A stretch of DNA of 64,000 bases from Dichomitus squalens LYAD-421 SS1 (Eukaryota; Basidiomycota; Agaricomycetes; Polyporales; Polyporaceae): NCBI RefSeq assembly GCF_000275845.1, contig NW_006766895.1, positions 316,710-380,709 of the forward strand. The letters are read 5' to 3'. How positions within the stretch are numbered: the stretch's first letter is position 1; the number at the start of each line of letters is the position of its first letter. The position numbers and the translations under genes were made by a program. Of this stretch, positions 22,915-35,234 are shown in pieces. The notes under the pieces are model-generated. The model was not told the origin of the DNA. It made no database searches and worked only from the letters and a program-made list of their open reading frames with translations.

Positions 22915-25171
22915 TTACTGCAACTCCTTCCCCGCAAGCCACCTGTTCACTAACTCGAGTGATTCGATTGGCTTATCATATGGTGCCTGAGTGAGCGCAA
23001 TGCCCTCGTCAGCAATACATTCTCGCAGAAGGGCCGATCGCATAGTCAGTTGAACAGAGTGCTCACGAAATGCCCAGCACCATCGATCGTAGCGAACGTC
23101 AGTCCACCTCCGGTCCTGGTCACGCCAGCGATGCTTCCATTCACCGTCCACGCCCTCAGAGGATCGCGCCGGAAGGCCTCGTTTTCGGTCCACTCGAGCT
23201 CGAGCGTCATCTTCTCGTTACCCATCTACATCCCATACTTGTCAGCTAGCACGACAGCGCTGATGAAGCACATTTGGAATGTGAACCCAGCGCACCCAGT
23301 GACAAATAAAATCTGTTTTCCCGACGTAAATAAGGACTCGGATGTTCCGTTCGAGGAGCGCCGCGAGGTAGTAGTGCGCTGGGAAGCTCCAGAAGTCCGA
23401 AGTCGCGAAGAACGCCGACGAGACCTTCGTTGAGTGGCGCTTGAATGGACCGCGTCGGGCAGGATCAACACCCAAGCGCTCTTGCAGCGTTTTGTCGCTG
23501 AGATATTTTATGATGTTGCTATCAGGTATGATGGGTTTCTCAATTTTCGGTACAATGGGAGTACCATACACGAACCACGTACTTCATGATAGGATAGCAC
23601 TCCGTGTCCATGTCGAGACCGTTGCTGCACATTTCTCGTTTGACCGGACAATCGAGGGTAGCGTGAGAGCAACGCAAACATACCATGGATAAGAACGATC
23701 GTAGGGGTTGACTTTGTTGTCTAAGAACGGCAGATCAGCGAAAGCGGCGCAGGGAACGTGGGATGCTTACACAATAAGCCGTTCAGCGACCGGTCGCAGA
23801 ATTCCGTCGCTGCGTTACAGTCGATCGAATCGAAGACGTCCTCGCAAGATTCCTTGTACCGTTTCTCGCAACGAGGAAGCTATAGCAGCCGTTAATTACG
23901 TCAAGGTATCTTCTGATACGCATCATCCGCGGTAGATAGGAGCACGAACCAGCTGTTTCATGCGGACGCACTCGCTGCGGGAGGTCAGATATAGCCCCCG
24001 TCGGCTCACAACTTGATCCCTACCTGATGGACAGGGTGGGTGGGAAAGTAGGGTCCTCGCACTGCGCGTTGTACCAGCTAGGCATGATGCTCTTGAAATC
24101 CGTGCATCCGTTCCCTAAGAATGCCGTGAGCCTCCCACAGATGAGCACCTTGGATTGGCAATAGTCGTACCAATCATTACAGAAGTGAGGTTGACAGGAG
24201 TCAATCCCGCCTCCACCAGTTTGGCGTTCTGGTCGTAGATAGCAGACGCGAACACCGGAAGGTAGCGACCCTATGTCGTGCCGTCAGACTTGATTCCCTG
24301 ACCCCGATATTTGCGAACGACTACACTTACCCCGTAGGATTCACCGGCGAGATGGAGCGCCCTGCCTTTGAATTTGGTAAAGTGCTCGAAGAAGATGGCC
24401 ACGAAGGCTGCGACGTCGTCCGCGGCCTCCACAGTGGTCGACTAGGAGCAAATGATACAAAAGAGCAGCCTTTCGGTATCCCGAGAACACACACCACAGC
24501 TTCGCCGTACTCGGCATAGGAGAACCCAACGTCGACGGGCTGATCAATGAAGAAGATGTTCGAGTACTCGTTCCAAGATTGCGGATGGAACTCGGTGCTG
24601 TTCGGGCTCGTCACCCTGCAGGGCCCTAAATGGTGACATGTAAGTGGGCTGCTGTAGAACGAGTGCCGGAGATGCAAGAATTGTTTACCTAGCTCCATGA
24701 AGAGACCCAGGCTCGAAGAGCCTCCGGGACCGCCGTTGGTCCAAAACACGACATCATCCGTGTCGGGGTCGCGGCGGCTCTCAAAAAAGTAGAAGAACAG
24801 GTGCCTGGCCTGGACGTCTATGTAGCCGGTGTACGCTCTACAGCACGCAGACATCTAAAGTGAGAAAACTTCTGGCTTGTATATGCATGACGACGCGAGT
24901 GGACTCACTGCACAGTGCCATCGCAAAAGTCCGACTTCTTGACACGCACGCTATGGCGAGGGAAAGCCGGGTGCCCAAGCTCCGTAAACTCGGTGAACGA
25001 GAGCGTACTGAGCTCTCCGAAGGGAATAAACAGCCCATCGTCGTATCTGCTGAAAGCCTGTTGTTCGAACCGCAGCTGGTCACCGACTCCTTGCGCTCCG
25101 GCCCGAGTGCCGTGCGCAACTGGCAAAACCAGCGGGAGGAGTGCAAGCAGTCCGAGGACAGGCGACTTCAT
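22915..25171 (-). CDS. secreted serine carboxypeptidase, S10 family (copy A)
   Basis: Carboxypeptidase Y-like exopeptidase removing C-terminal residues, secreted or vacuolar. A signal peptide follows the ATG (MKSPVLGLLALLPLVLPVAHG). All exons join in phase across more than ten introns. Motifs in order: [77 protein letters not shown] (catalytic Ser in GESYG), MIGNGCTDF, the cysteine-rich ECVRMKQLPRCEKRYKESCE region, IYVGKTDFICHW (catalytic Asp) and TIDGAGHF (catalytic His), ending NRWLAGKELQ. The triad is complete, so it should be active. It is closely related to copy B at 55833-58039. The annotated start is an ATG and the stop is a TAA at 22915. Confidence 0.93.
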
Positions 25172-25718
25172 GATCTTCCCTCAGACACGTTGGAGATGAG
25201 TGTCTAGGAACAGGGAGACGTACAGTGCTATACTGACTGTGTGAATGTGCCGAGGAGTCATGCGAGAGTCCAATCACCACGCGCGGGACCGTCAAAAGAA
25301 AACCATCCCCCCGCCGCCGCGGGCCGACAGGCTCCAGTCCGAGCGCCTCGGCAATAACGGATGTCGGTGAACCCTCCAGTGGCCACGACAACGTTGCGTC
25401 GACATTGCGCAGAAAGTAGGTAGGTCTGCAGCCACCTCAACACCGTCCCATAAAGTGCATGTTACTACTGATGCTAGCGGTCAAGCCGCGCTCTCACGTA
25501 TCTACATGAGCTGAGAAACAACAGAACCGGGACCTCGCCCGTGGGTCGACATGACAGAGAACGATAACAGTCGCAAAGGCCACCAGACCGCGGACGATAC
25601 CGGCGCGCCCGCTGGGTGACCATCCGAATCCCGAAAGCGAGAGGAGAGCGAGAAGGACAGAGGAAGGGAACCAAAGTAAACGGTGGGCGGAGCGGGGGAG
25701 CAAGACGCGCGGCGCGGC
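25172..25718. other. spacer between carboxypeptidase A and GH128
   Basis: Upstream region of carboxypeptidase A and 3' side of the GH128 gene, both on the minus strand. No gene recognised. Confidence 0.45.
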
Positions 25719-27024
25719 CTACGCAGCGTTCTCGTACGCCGCCCCGACGGCGTTCAAGCTGCCGTCGGCGTCGACGAGGAGGTTCGCGGCGGCCATAAAC
25801 CACGCGTAGTGCGACACGCTGTCCAGCCCGTCCAAGAACGGCACGAGCTCGTCGATGAGCGCCGCCTGGTCCGCGGCGGACGTCGACGTGTCGCTCACGC
25901 CGATCTCGGTCATCAGTACGGGCTTGCCGTAGCGCGTGCCGAGGCTCGTGATGTACGTCTTGTAGTAGTCCGGGTCCGACGCGGAGCCGTAGATGTGGCC
26001 CGCGACGGCGTCGACCTGGCAGCCGAGCTTGTTGCACGCGTCCATGAACTGGTCGAGCCAGGCCGTGCCGAGCGGCGCGCCGCCGTTTGTGATCGCGGGC
26101 CCGACCAGCGTCGCTTGGCCTTTGAAGGGCTGCATGTAGGTCATCCAGAGCTGCGCGGCGGTCGTGGGGTCCACGTTAGACTGCGAAGAGAGATCGGGCT
26201 CGTTGAGGCTGTGGCACCGCGACAGCGGGAGTGCATCAGTTATGGGAGCCCGTACAGTATGAGCAAGTGGGCTTACAAGAGAAGGTGTGTGCTGCCCTTG
26301 GCGATGGCAGCCTTGGCGTCAGCCATCCAGGTGGAAGTGTGGCCAGAATCAGCACCCCAGAGCATGGGGAAGTAGTTGACGCCTGATGCAAGGGTGCCAC
26401 CAGGCTGAGAGAACCAGTTGTATGCCCAGGAGACTTTGCTATAATGATCTTGAGCATAATTCGACACGGAGTTATGTGATATGAAGTCTGACCTGCTGCT
26501 GAAACCCTTCGTCAAGGAGACATCGTTGTAGGAGAGGCCACGCTTGATGCCAGAGCTTGAGCTTGAGGACGTCGAAGTCGCTGCAGGAGCAGAAGTGTGC
26601 CTATATGCGAAGTCAGATCAGGACAGATCAAGATCGAAGCAGGTACTCACGTCGAGGCCTTGGTTGATGCAGCGGCAGTAGTGGCTGCCTTGGAGGTCGA
26701 TGCCGCAGCAGTGGTTGCTATCTTCAAAGTGGATGCCGCCTCGGTACTGGCTACCTTCGAAGTCGAGGCCGTGGCCGTCGAAACCACCTGCGAAGTGGAT
26801 GCCGCGGCCGTGGTATGCACCTCGGAGGTAGACGCCGCCTCCGTGCTGATAGACGCCGAAAAGGTAGTGTGGACGTCGGTAGAGGACGCCGCAAGGATCG
26901 CGGTACTAGTCGACACCAGCACAGAAGATGACGCCTTGGCGCGGCAACGTTTCTGGTTCGTAGGGGCTCCGAATGCGGAGGTAGCGAGGAGAGCAATAGA
27001 CAAGATAGCGGAAGAGAACCTCAT
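25719..27024 (-). CDS. secreted glycoside hydrolase family 128 (beta-1,3-glucanase type)
   Basis: Exons 27024-26651, 26600-26493, 26438-26277 and 26208-25719 join in phase to 377 codons. Signal peptide MRFSSAILSIALLATSAFG. Residues ~30-135 are a Ser/Thr/Ala-rich repeat linker, with recurring STS and AAAST units, likely O-glycosylated. A KR site stands just before the catalytic domain (SGIKRGLSYND). The GH128 core shows WAYNW, NYFPMLWGAD, FLNEPDLSSQSN (acid Glu in NEP), GHIYGSASD and VLMTEIGV (second Glu). Family members cut beta-1,3-glucans of fungal walls. With a linker before the core, it probably works on the fungus's own wall. A TATA box lies at 27195. The neighbour is the hydrophobin gene on the same strand. 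Confidence 0.93.
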
Positions 27025-27194
27025 GTTTGCCTTGAGTGCAGATAGTAAAGACCGAGTGATGAAAGAGCGTGTACGATCCCAGAAAGCTTAGAGAACGAGT
27101 GGAGGGGACGACTGCAAGCTCAAGACGACGCCAGAGGGAACGAGGATGGAGCTGCCAGAGGCAGGAGATGGAGACCGTCGTAGACACGGAAGTC

Positions 27195-27201
27195 TTATAT
27201 A
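27195..27201 (-). promoter_or_regulatory. TATA box of the GH128 gene
   Basis: TATATAA on the minus strand about 170 bases before the ATG at 27024, consistent with a leader of about 140 bases. Confidence 0.5.
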
Positions 27202-27204
27202 ACA

Positions 27205-27863
27205 AGACCAACTGCGCGCCTGCGAAGTTCGGGGCCTGGCGTTGGCGCGCTATTCACGTCGGTCCACATTGGACCTGGAGATGACGCGCGGTATACATCA
27301 AGCCGGACAGAAGTTTTCACTCACCGGGGCGATAGGTCGCTTTATTAGGGCGTGCGTCGCCATAGCAATGCAGATACCAGCAGGGGCCGGAGCACAAGAA
27401 TACATGAGGCAGCCAACAAGACGCAGGCGTCCATGGGCGCGATCCGGAAATACTCGAGGGATGGGAGTCGTCGAGGCGTTTTGCCCAGGCCGCAAATCGC
27501 CGGTACCTGTCCATCCAAATGGGGAAATTTAGACGCGTTTCACATACCCCTCTTCCAGTGCACCGCAGTAGAAACGATAAGCCGACAGACTACCTCTCAT
27601 GTTGGCGATCAGTTCTTCGTTCTCCGGATAAAGAAGCCATACCAAACTCGAGGGCGAGTCACTTTCCCGACGGTTTCTTCTCTGAAGGCAGTCCTCACTT
27701 ACTCTTCATGCACTACTAGACCTTCGTACGTACTGCCAACGAAGGACGAACGGGTGCTGAGGTGCAGTCCAGGTTGATGATACCTCAAATTATGGAAGAA
27801 TCTATCTTAAAGACACGATTACCGATTCCATCAAACTCTTGCCGTATCACGCCCCGACCACCC
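27205..27863. other. spacer, nothing recognised
   Basis: Upstream region of GH128 and 3' side of the hydrophobin gene. Confidence 0.4.
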
Positions 27864-28283
27864 TTATAGCTCCACCGGAAGGCAGCCGATGGAGACCAAA
27901 CCCCCCTAAAGAGCATCGCGTCAGTAAACGTACAGATCGTAATGCCGTATGGGCACTACTCACGACATTGTTGTTCTGGCAGCACACGGGCTGAGAAGTG
28001 CACGCGCTGCCGCTGCCCGCCCCCACAACGGAGATCGGCGAGCAGCCAAGACCGAGCTGGCCAGTGACGCCCTGTACAGCAACACCGAGCAGGTCAAGCA
28101 GGGTCGACGCCGCCGCAGTGTCCGTCTGTGAGCACCGTTAGAAAGCGCCAACATCCGCGCTGCGCATACAACACTCACGCTCTCGAGGGAGTTGCAGCAC
28201 TGGATGGGACCGGTGTTGCAATTACCGGCGGCCGCAAGGAGAGCAAACGCGAGGGTGGAGACGACGGCGAGACGGGAGAACAT
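27864..28283 (-). CDS. class I hydrophobin
   Basis: Exons 28283-28179, 28125-27964 and 27905-27864 give 102 residues. Signal peptide [20 protein letters not shown] is followed by the eight-cysteine hydrophobin pattern: C-x5-CC-x32-C-x13-C-x5-CC-x12-C. The spacings fit class I. It would be secreted and assemble into an amphipathic film on hyphae or fruiting bodies. The stretch between the third and fourth cysteines ([20 protein letters not shown]) is hydrophobic, as expected. Both introns are 53-58 nt and in phase 0. A TATA box lies about 130 bases upstream. Alternatives are unlikely given the cysteine pattern. Confidence 0.96.
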
Positions 28284-28414
28284 GGCGTCAAAAGGTATTG
28301 TAGAGCTGAGCGAGGTCGCGAGAGACTTGGACAAGTGAGTTTGAGTTAAGAGGAAATGTAGGAAGTGGAAGTCGTCGAACTGAAGCTGACGTTCTCTACG
28401 GCGGCATGAGAGGC

Positions 28415-28420
28415 TTTATA
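28415..28420 (-). promoter_or_regulatory. TATA box of the hydrophobin gene
   Basis: TATAAA on the minus strand about 135 bases before the ATG at 28283, as expected for a strongly expressed structural gene. Confidence 0.6.
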
Positions 28421-28424
28421 CAGT

Positions 28425-30611
28425 CTCGCATCGCCGGTGCTGTATCGTCCGGTCGTGAGATGTGAAGCGGTGATGAATAGACATTTAGCCTACGTCTAGA
28501 CATTTGCCGACATATAGCCTCGGCAGAGAGACTTCGAGACGGGGCGCCCATATATCATCGTAGACGAAGGCTCCGGACGCTGCGTCGGCAAGCCTCGCCC
28601 CGCAAGGTGATCTTGTGTTCCAGGAAATCGAGCTATGACGTATATACTGTGCACTATTGGGTTTTATGGACGAGGTCGTCCGGCGAGGAGAGCTGAGCAT
28701 AGCAGAAGCATGAACACCAACGCAATGTTGAAGACAAAGCTTGTGAGTAGCGAGCATCCCTGGAAACACATACGGTTGACTAACGAACGGCCTGGACGAA
28801 TTGCGTCCCTGTCACATCCCCGCCTGTAAACACGTAAATCCCTCGTCGGCGTCGGCGCGATACACCTGATACGCAGGGCCGAAGACGTTCTCAACTGATC
28901 CGCCTCGCCTCGTCATTCACTCGCTAGACGCAGCGCGCGCCGTATGCGGTCTGGAGCCCGAGTGCGCCCATTCCTGCGGATGAGACACAGCGCCCGCAGC
29001 ATTCCCGACCGCATATGAAAGTCTATTGTGCTTCGATAGCACCGGAGCGCCGCCGAGATCCTGAGGCGATTGGCAATTTCGAGCGACCACCATCGCCTTG
29101 GCCAGTCAGAACAGGCTGCTGCGCCCAACGTACCCTGCCCAGTGCACGAACATGGATCACATTAGGTACAACTGGGCCATGCTGGATTGCTCAGCGGCGT
29201 GTACATAGCAACGAGCATTTTAGGGCATCCGACGAGAAAGCGGGGATCCATGCAGGTTCAAATCGGAACGAGTCGATGTCGAAGTTGGACACGCCACGGA
29301 CATTCAGCGGGACGCCGGCCCTCTCCGCGCTTGAACCCTCCTGTAACCTGTCACTCGAAGCGTGCGGGCGATTGCTACGGGTGTCGTAGCATGCCGGCTA
29401 TCCGCGATGAGCCCCAAAGATGTAGGGAGGCAGAGGTGAGTCTATCGAGAGCCTGCACAAGTCGGCGGCGGCACCAGGGGATCGATGAGGACGTATCGAC
29501 GACACCTCGCTCCGACAAGCTGCACCGAGTGAGTGGGTATAATTCAATCAGCCGCGGATTGACTATTGCAGATACCACCGACCGTTAGCGTGGTCGTCTC
29601 TCGCACATCGACAGTCGCGGACCCGTCCAAAGACGGTCGGCCAAGCGGTGTTCTTGCAGCACATCAGCGGTGAGCGCACGACGAGCAAGGGCGGATTAGG
29701 CAGGCGTCGGGCCAGAATGCCCCCAGTTCGTCGACAGACAACACCGTCTGTACATCAATCGACTCTTGTGAATCGTATCCCAAGCACGGAGGGCCGGGGG
29801 AGCGACGCACCCTTTCGTGTTCTATGTAACTTACCGGGTCCGTCGTCGTCAGTTCGTCAGTCGTTGTCCGACCCCCTGTGAAGGTCGGACACGTTACACG
29901 AACGTCTTTGGACGACAACGACGGACTTCTGTCAGAGGCGGCGACCACCCCGACGTGGGAATCCCGCTGTAACACCAGGTATGGAAGCTCGGGGGCCGGC
30001 ACGCACTCACGTTGCGTGCAATTGATTAGCCATTACGTGAGAGAATGAAACCGCCCGGATGACAACACATAGATACGCCTGAGCCAAACTTAGCGGCAGC
30101 AACCATCCATGATGCATTGGACAGGGAGCAGGAATGGATGCGCACGCTGGAAGATCGAACTGCAAGGGAGCAATGGAGCATACCACGGCCCCGCCCGGGC
30201 TAACTGCGGTCAAAATCCGGACCGCACAACGTTCCCACAGCTTCAGGTTGACAACTATGGCTGCGGTCTCGGACGTACGAAACTGCACGCCTTCGACCTT
30301 GCAGCGTTTGCGCGTGCGTTTGCCAGTTAGACGCACGACGCCAACGGCGTTGACGCATGCGACGGACATGAATGAGCACGGAGCGGCAATGAGACCTATA
30401 CGGTATGCAGCACACGCAGGCTGTGGGGGTATCATTACAAGCGCATTCCCCAGCCGGATCTATCTGTACAACACCGTGTGTCCTCATGAGCACCGCGCGC
30501 AACTATACAGTGCGGAGCCAGCAAACGCACCATATTACGATCTATACCCTCTCCCTCTCCCTCAAGCTCATAGAAGCCGTGCACAATCCATCCATAACAC
30601 CCCCCCAACAC
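28425..30611. other. 2.2 kb without a recognised gene
   Basis: Short open frames only. A minus-strand piece near 28700-28790 encodes one hydrophobic helix (LLTSFVFNIALVFMLLLCSA) without context. A perfect hairpin lies at 29866-29890 (GTCCGACC, nine bases, GGTCGGAC). Confidence 0.4.
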
Positions 30612-31368
30612 TCACAACTCCGCCGCCTGGCTCCCCCAGCCCGCCAAGCTCGCCGTGTAGCTCCCCGCGCTGGCGATCGACGCGAGGGACGAGTTGACCG
30701 CGCTCCGGAAGAGGTCCGCGCCGCTCGTGCCCAGGCTCGCGTACGTGCTCACGCCGTCGCGCCCGAAGAGGTAGTACGCCGCGCGGGTCTGCATCTGCGC
30801 GAGGTGGTGCGGGAGGTAGAGCGTCATGCCCGTCAGGAGGAGGCCAAGGGTGAGGTAGAAGACCACCACTGCGGGTCGGGTCGTGGGCCGGTGTGAGGTA
30901 AGTTGAGGTTGGGGGAGGGGGAGATGCGGGACGGGACGAGCGCGTGTGTGCGTGCAGGCAGGCAGACAAAGTTCCGGTCAGTATTCGATCTCTCAGCGTC
31001 GGATGATGGGCGTGGCAGGAGCTACGCATCCGCAGCGACAAATGCGCGCGAGAAATAGAATGAGGGAGCAAAGGTACAAAAAAGGGATGGACACGAGCAT
31101 GGACGCACGGAGGTGAAAGGCGAGGGAAGAGGAGCATGTACTCACTGACGAGGAACCTCTCCCACGGCTCGAGCATGGACAGCGCGAACGTCACCTCGAC
31201 CCACAGGCGCTGCCTCCAGAAGAACCGGCCGACGAGGGAGCGCGGCGGGCGGTAGGGCAGCTGGAGCCCGAAGAGGACCTGGGCCGTCGTCGGCTCACGC
31301 TTCCACTCCTGGTAGGACATCGCGGCTCTGTAGTACTCGGGGTCGGTGATGGTTGCGTTGGCGGGCAT
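30612..31368 (-). CDS. serine palmitoyltransferase small-subunit-like membrane protein (copy 1)
   Basis: Exons 31368-31146 and 30868-30612 join in phase to 159 residues. The core is a hairpin-like segment: RQRLWVEVTFALSMLEPWE, then VVFYLTLGLLLTGMTLYLPHHL. This matches the MLEPWE...TGY.FMPQH arrangement of the small activating subunits of serine palmitoyltransferase (PF11779 type) known from animals and fungi. Those subunits sit in the ER membrane and stimulate the first step of sphingolipid synthesis. The N-terminal 50 residues and the Ser/Ala-rich C-terminus are extensions. The 277-nt intron is long for this window. Copy 2 lies 2 kb away on the same strand. I infer the function from the motif only. 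Confidence 0.82.
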
Positions 31369-33250
31369 GTTTGTCGTCAGGCGAGTGGATTGCTGTAACC
31401 GTGAGTGTTGCGTCTACTCCAAAGGGTGTGTGGAGATGATATTGCTGGCTGGCGGATACGGACGTGTCCCGGGTGCACGAAAGGCAACAGAGAAGGGCGG
31501 TAAGATGTCAGACGGGGACAGACGACTTGGAGCAACGGCGGTAGCGGGCAAGCAAGGAGCGACGACGACGGCGGACTGTATCTAGGACGTGGTCGTGGTA
31601 GAGAGAAGAGGCGGGAGGTGGATGCTGGGAACGGAATATAAATTGATTCGTTGGGGGTGCGACGTTTCCGCCAAGCGGTCGGCGCCCGTACCCTCCGCCG
31701 CTGACGCGACAGCTGCCGGATCAGACCACTGCCCCTGCGTACCAGCGCTGCGCATGCTATAAAACGTGGCTTCGAGTTGCACAACGCAAATGCACATGGG
31801 TTTGCTTCCTATGTCCTCCCGTTCCCCGCTACACATACAACGTAGTCTACCAACCTGCAATGGATCGGGTCGCCAAGAATGGATGTGTTCTGACGAGGCG
31901 TATCTTGCCCAAGACTTGTCTCCACTTGATCAGGCACGGAGAACAGATACATAGAACGAAGGACAGATCCGCGGGCGAGGAAACGCCATCGATAATGTGG
32001 CAAGAGCGCGATGTACAGACGTATATGTATACATATCATACTGATACTTCCCCAACTGCACGCTGTACCTCATCAGACAAATGGTTTGAGCTGGTCGACC
32101 AATTACAAACTTGTCAGCTCCGTGGACATGGAATCCTAGGATGCAAAGCTTGAGGCGCATCCTCTCGCTCTCTCCAGCTCATCTGTGTCGCTGTGTCGAG
32201 ACGAACGTGCTCAGATACAGAGTAATGGCAGACGGGGGTGCTGCGTCGGAGCGGTCATCGGTGCATGTCCGTTCAAAACCGTGAGATGTTGATCAGTCCC
32301 TCCTAGGCGGTCCGACGTCTTCAGCTGCGGGACTGTCACGGAGGGTACATAGACCCTCGTCTCAGGTTCCAACATTGGCAGCATACAGTCGGGATCGTCG
32401 AGCCAGTACCGGTAATGAATTCACCACCGTGCTGACCGTTTGACGTGCCGTGTGCACAGGGCGTGCTTCCGGATCCCATGTACGACGAACAAATAGGTCC
32501 CTACCACTTCCCGTAGCGCAAGGGGCACCACAAGATTTGGGGCACGAAGACGGATTGAAGCCAGAAGCGAAAGGACGAGCGAAGCGGAGTTGCCAAGCCA
32601 ATGACGCCAGAAGATGAGCCCAGGTGGCTGGCGCCGACAGCGTATAAACGCACCCGTCCGTCGGCCCAAGACCGAGATATAACCTGAAGCTCCAGAGCCA
32701 CCGACAAGTACTGCCCTTGTCTACGTTCCACAGCCTCACCACCGCCGGGACTGCCCCCAAGGTGTGCGAAACAGAAGCGACGCATATAATAGCTCACAAG
32801 GGCGCCGAAACGACGCGATCTCATCACCTCGAGCCCTTCACCACACGGTTCTGTCATCCGCCTACCTTGATTGTGGCTACCTGCGTCCTAGGCCTCCCCT
32901 GGTCGCTGCCACCTGCCTGGCGAACACAACGAAGATGTCAAATATTGAACACACAATGGCCCTACAAGGGACATATCGCAGGAGACGCAACGCGTTTCGG
33001 ACGTTGGAACAGAGCCAATATTATAGATGGTGATATACCTGATCACGCCAGCGCGGCGGGCACAAACCACAGGTCAGTCTCATGTTGCACGCACACTGAG
33101 TGGAAGAGCTGAGGAGAAAAGACGACTCACAGTGAAAAACCCATAGCGCTAGCAGTGACCGACAACAGATAACCAGCCTCCTGTCCGGCGTCTATTCGTA
33201 CACGACCCATCGACTCATCCTCCAATGGCGGAGCGACGACGACACGGCGC
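31369..33250. other. spacer between the two SPT-subunit genes
   Basis: About 1.9 kb with short open frames and no gene I can support. Includes the upstream region of copy 1. Confidence 0.4.
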
Positions 33251-33708
33251 TCACAGCTCCCCGACCGACGCGTTGCGGGCCACCCAGCCTCCGACGAGCC
33301 GCCGCACGGACAGCGCCGCGGCCTCGCTCTCCTCGTTCCCGAGGAAGTAGTACAGCGTGCGCCGGTAGAGCAGCGGTAGCTCCTGCGGCAGGAACGTGTA
33401 CAGCCCGGTGAACACCACGGTGAGCGTCAGGTACAGGATCGCGACTGCCGCGCGAAGTGCGGAGTACGCGAGCGGAAAGGACGGTGAGCGTCTGCGGGAA
33501 AGGCAAAAGGCTGAATCAGGTACGCACGGGTCAGGATCTTTTCCCAGGGCTCGAGGAGGGAGAGGCCACAGGTCGTCTCGATCCACAGACGTTGCCGCCA
33601 GAGGAACGCCCCGACGGCGTTCTTGGGCGGCCGGTACGGAAGGTCGATGCCGAAGAGGACCGCGGTGGTGGTGGGTGTGCGCTTCCAGTCCTCGAGTGAG
33701 TTGCCCAT
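33251..33708 (-). CDS. serine palmitoyltransferase small-subunit-like membrane protein (copy 2)
   Basis: Exons 33708-33528 and 33444-33251 give 124 residues in phase. It shares with copy 1 the layout EDWKRTPTTTAVLFGIDLPY (compare EWKREPTTAQVLFGLQLPY), RQRLWIETTCGLSLLEPWEK and YLTLTVVFTGLYTFLPQELP, and the intron sits at the same place in the motif. It is shorter at both ends and lacks the Ser/Ala tail. Divergence between copies is considerable, so the duplication is not recent. One copy may serve a different palmitoyltransferase complex or tissue, but that is inference. Role as for copy 1: ER-membrane activator of sphingoid base synthesis. Confidence 0.82.
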
Positions 33709-35234
33709 TGTGCGCGTGTAGTGTTCAAAGCCTAGTCTTGTGCTATGCGCGCGGCGGAATGATATGCTGGTTCAACAGGAAGACAGAACAGGAATGCACA
33801 GACCCAAGTGCGAGAACGTTCGAGGGGACGCGGTTAAAAGACCAAGCACAGGCAGAATGCAGACCGCAAATACGCTCGTAAGGGGGACACCTGGGTGCGG
33901 TGACCGACGTGAAAGGTCGTGAGTACAGTGGCGGACGGAAGGAGGTGCGGGGGGGACAAGTGAGCAGAGGGCCCCATGGCCTCCTTTGGAGGCCGTATTA
34001 GAAATGCTCGTTCCCTCGTAAGCGCTCGTTCCCGGCTAGTATCGGACAGACGCTCGTTCAGTCCAAGTCCGACGTGATCTTCTCACCGCCCGCGCCCGTC
34101 CGCGAGCTGTGCCGCCGGCGCCGCTCGCTGTTTGGCACGACGTCGACGCCCATGGTGGCCATCATCGAACTTTGTCTGCGCATTGGACGTGCACTGGGCC
34201 GATTCATGGCTGCCGCTCATCGCTCTCAGGCGAATTCAACCTCTTTCGGAGTGCGTGTCGAGCCACGGCCGATCGGGTGGGCAAGGACGCTGACTGTTCA
34301 GAGATGACGCCCGACAGCGGCCGATTGATTTTCGTATTTTCTGTCGGGTTCCATATTGCTTCCATCGGACACGATGGCTGGCGGGGGTGCGACGGCGCCG
34401 TGCACGGCTTCGTCTCTGGTGATCTTTCTCATTTGTAGTTTTGATAGGCCCGGTCGAGACGCGATGTGCGAGAGCTGGCCCGCGACGCGAGACGTCATGG
34501 ATGAGCAACGGATGCGCTCAGCGACCGAATGAAATGGAAGATTGCAGACGTATGACTTTTAGATGTCCATGACTCAGGCGTTTTCGCAAGCCAATCCGGC
34601 CTTGCCCGTCTCGAGGCGGAGACGGTTTGCAAAACGCCGTCCTCCCAAGATTTCTCGGGAGTCACACGCAGGTTTGACTCCGTGCGACGCCGGCTCAGTC
34701 CAAGAGATATGGCAGGCGGCATAACACGGCTACGAAGGGACCTACGGCATGTTTCGGAAAGGTCGCGTGCATTCATGAGGAGTTGTACTCATTGCCGCGC
34801 GCGCCCTGCCGATTGTTCATGGAAGACGGTCGTCTCTCCTGGACGCAGCTTGTACGTTTCTGCTCTCTTGGTATTGTGATAAAATAATCATGAAAGCCAG
34901 GCTATTGAACAAGTATACTCCGTAGCCTGAGATAGCGAAGCGGTCAGCCGAGCACACTTCGGATGCTCCTTGGAATAGTATATCAGTTAGTGACGCAATA
35001 GAACTTGATTGCTCATCTCTCGAAACGCGTACAGCTCGCCGTCGTGCCGTCGTTCGAGGCTAGGAAGCGGCCACGTCGACGTTATGATTATAAACGCAGT
35101 ACAATAGGACAAAGCAGTACAGCAAAGCGATAGACTACACGGCATATATACGAATAAAGATAGACCAACTACAATGCGATGCAAACGATAGCACAATGCG
35201 CACGGAAGAGATAAACAGCGAACTACCTCACAAC
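33709..35234. other. 1.5 kb without a recognised gene
   Basis: No coding exon or RNA gene recognised. Near 34010-34060 a short motif CGCTCGTTC recurs. Confidence 0.4.

Noticed and set aside
29245..29275. GGTTCAAATCG B-box-like motif
   Set aside because: No clover-leaf partner sequences found.
31860..32150. LIRHGE motif on the plus strand near 31930, as in phosphoglycerate mutases
   Set aside because: No other part of the family is present and the frame has no plausible start or exon structure. Likely chance.
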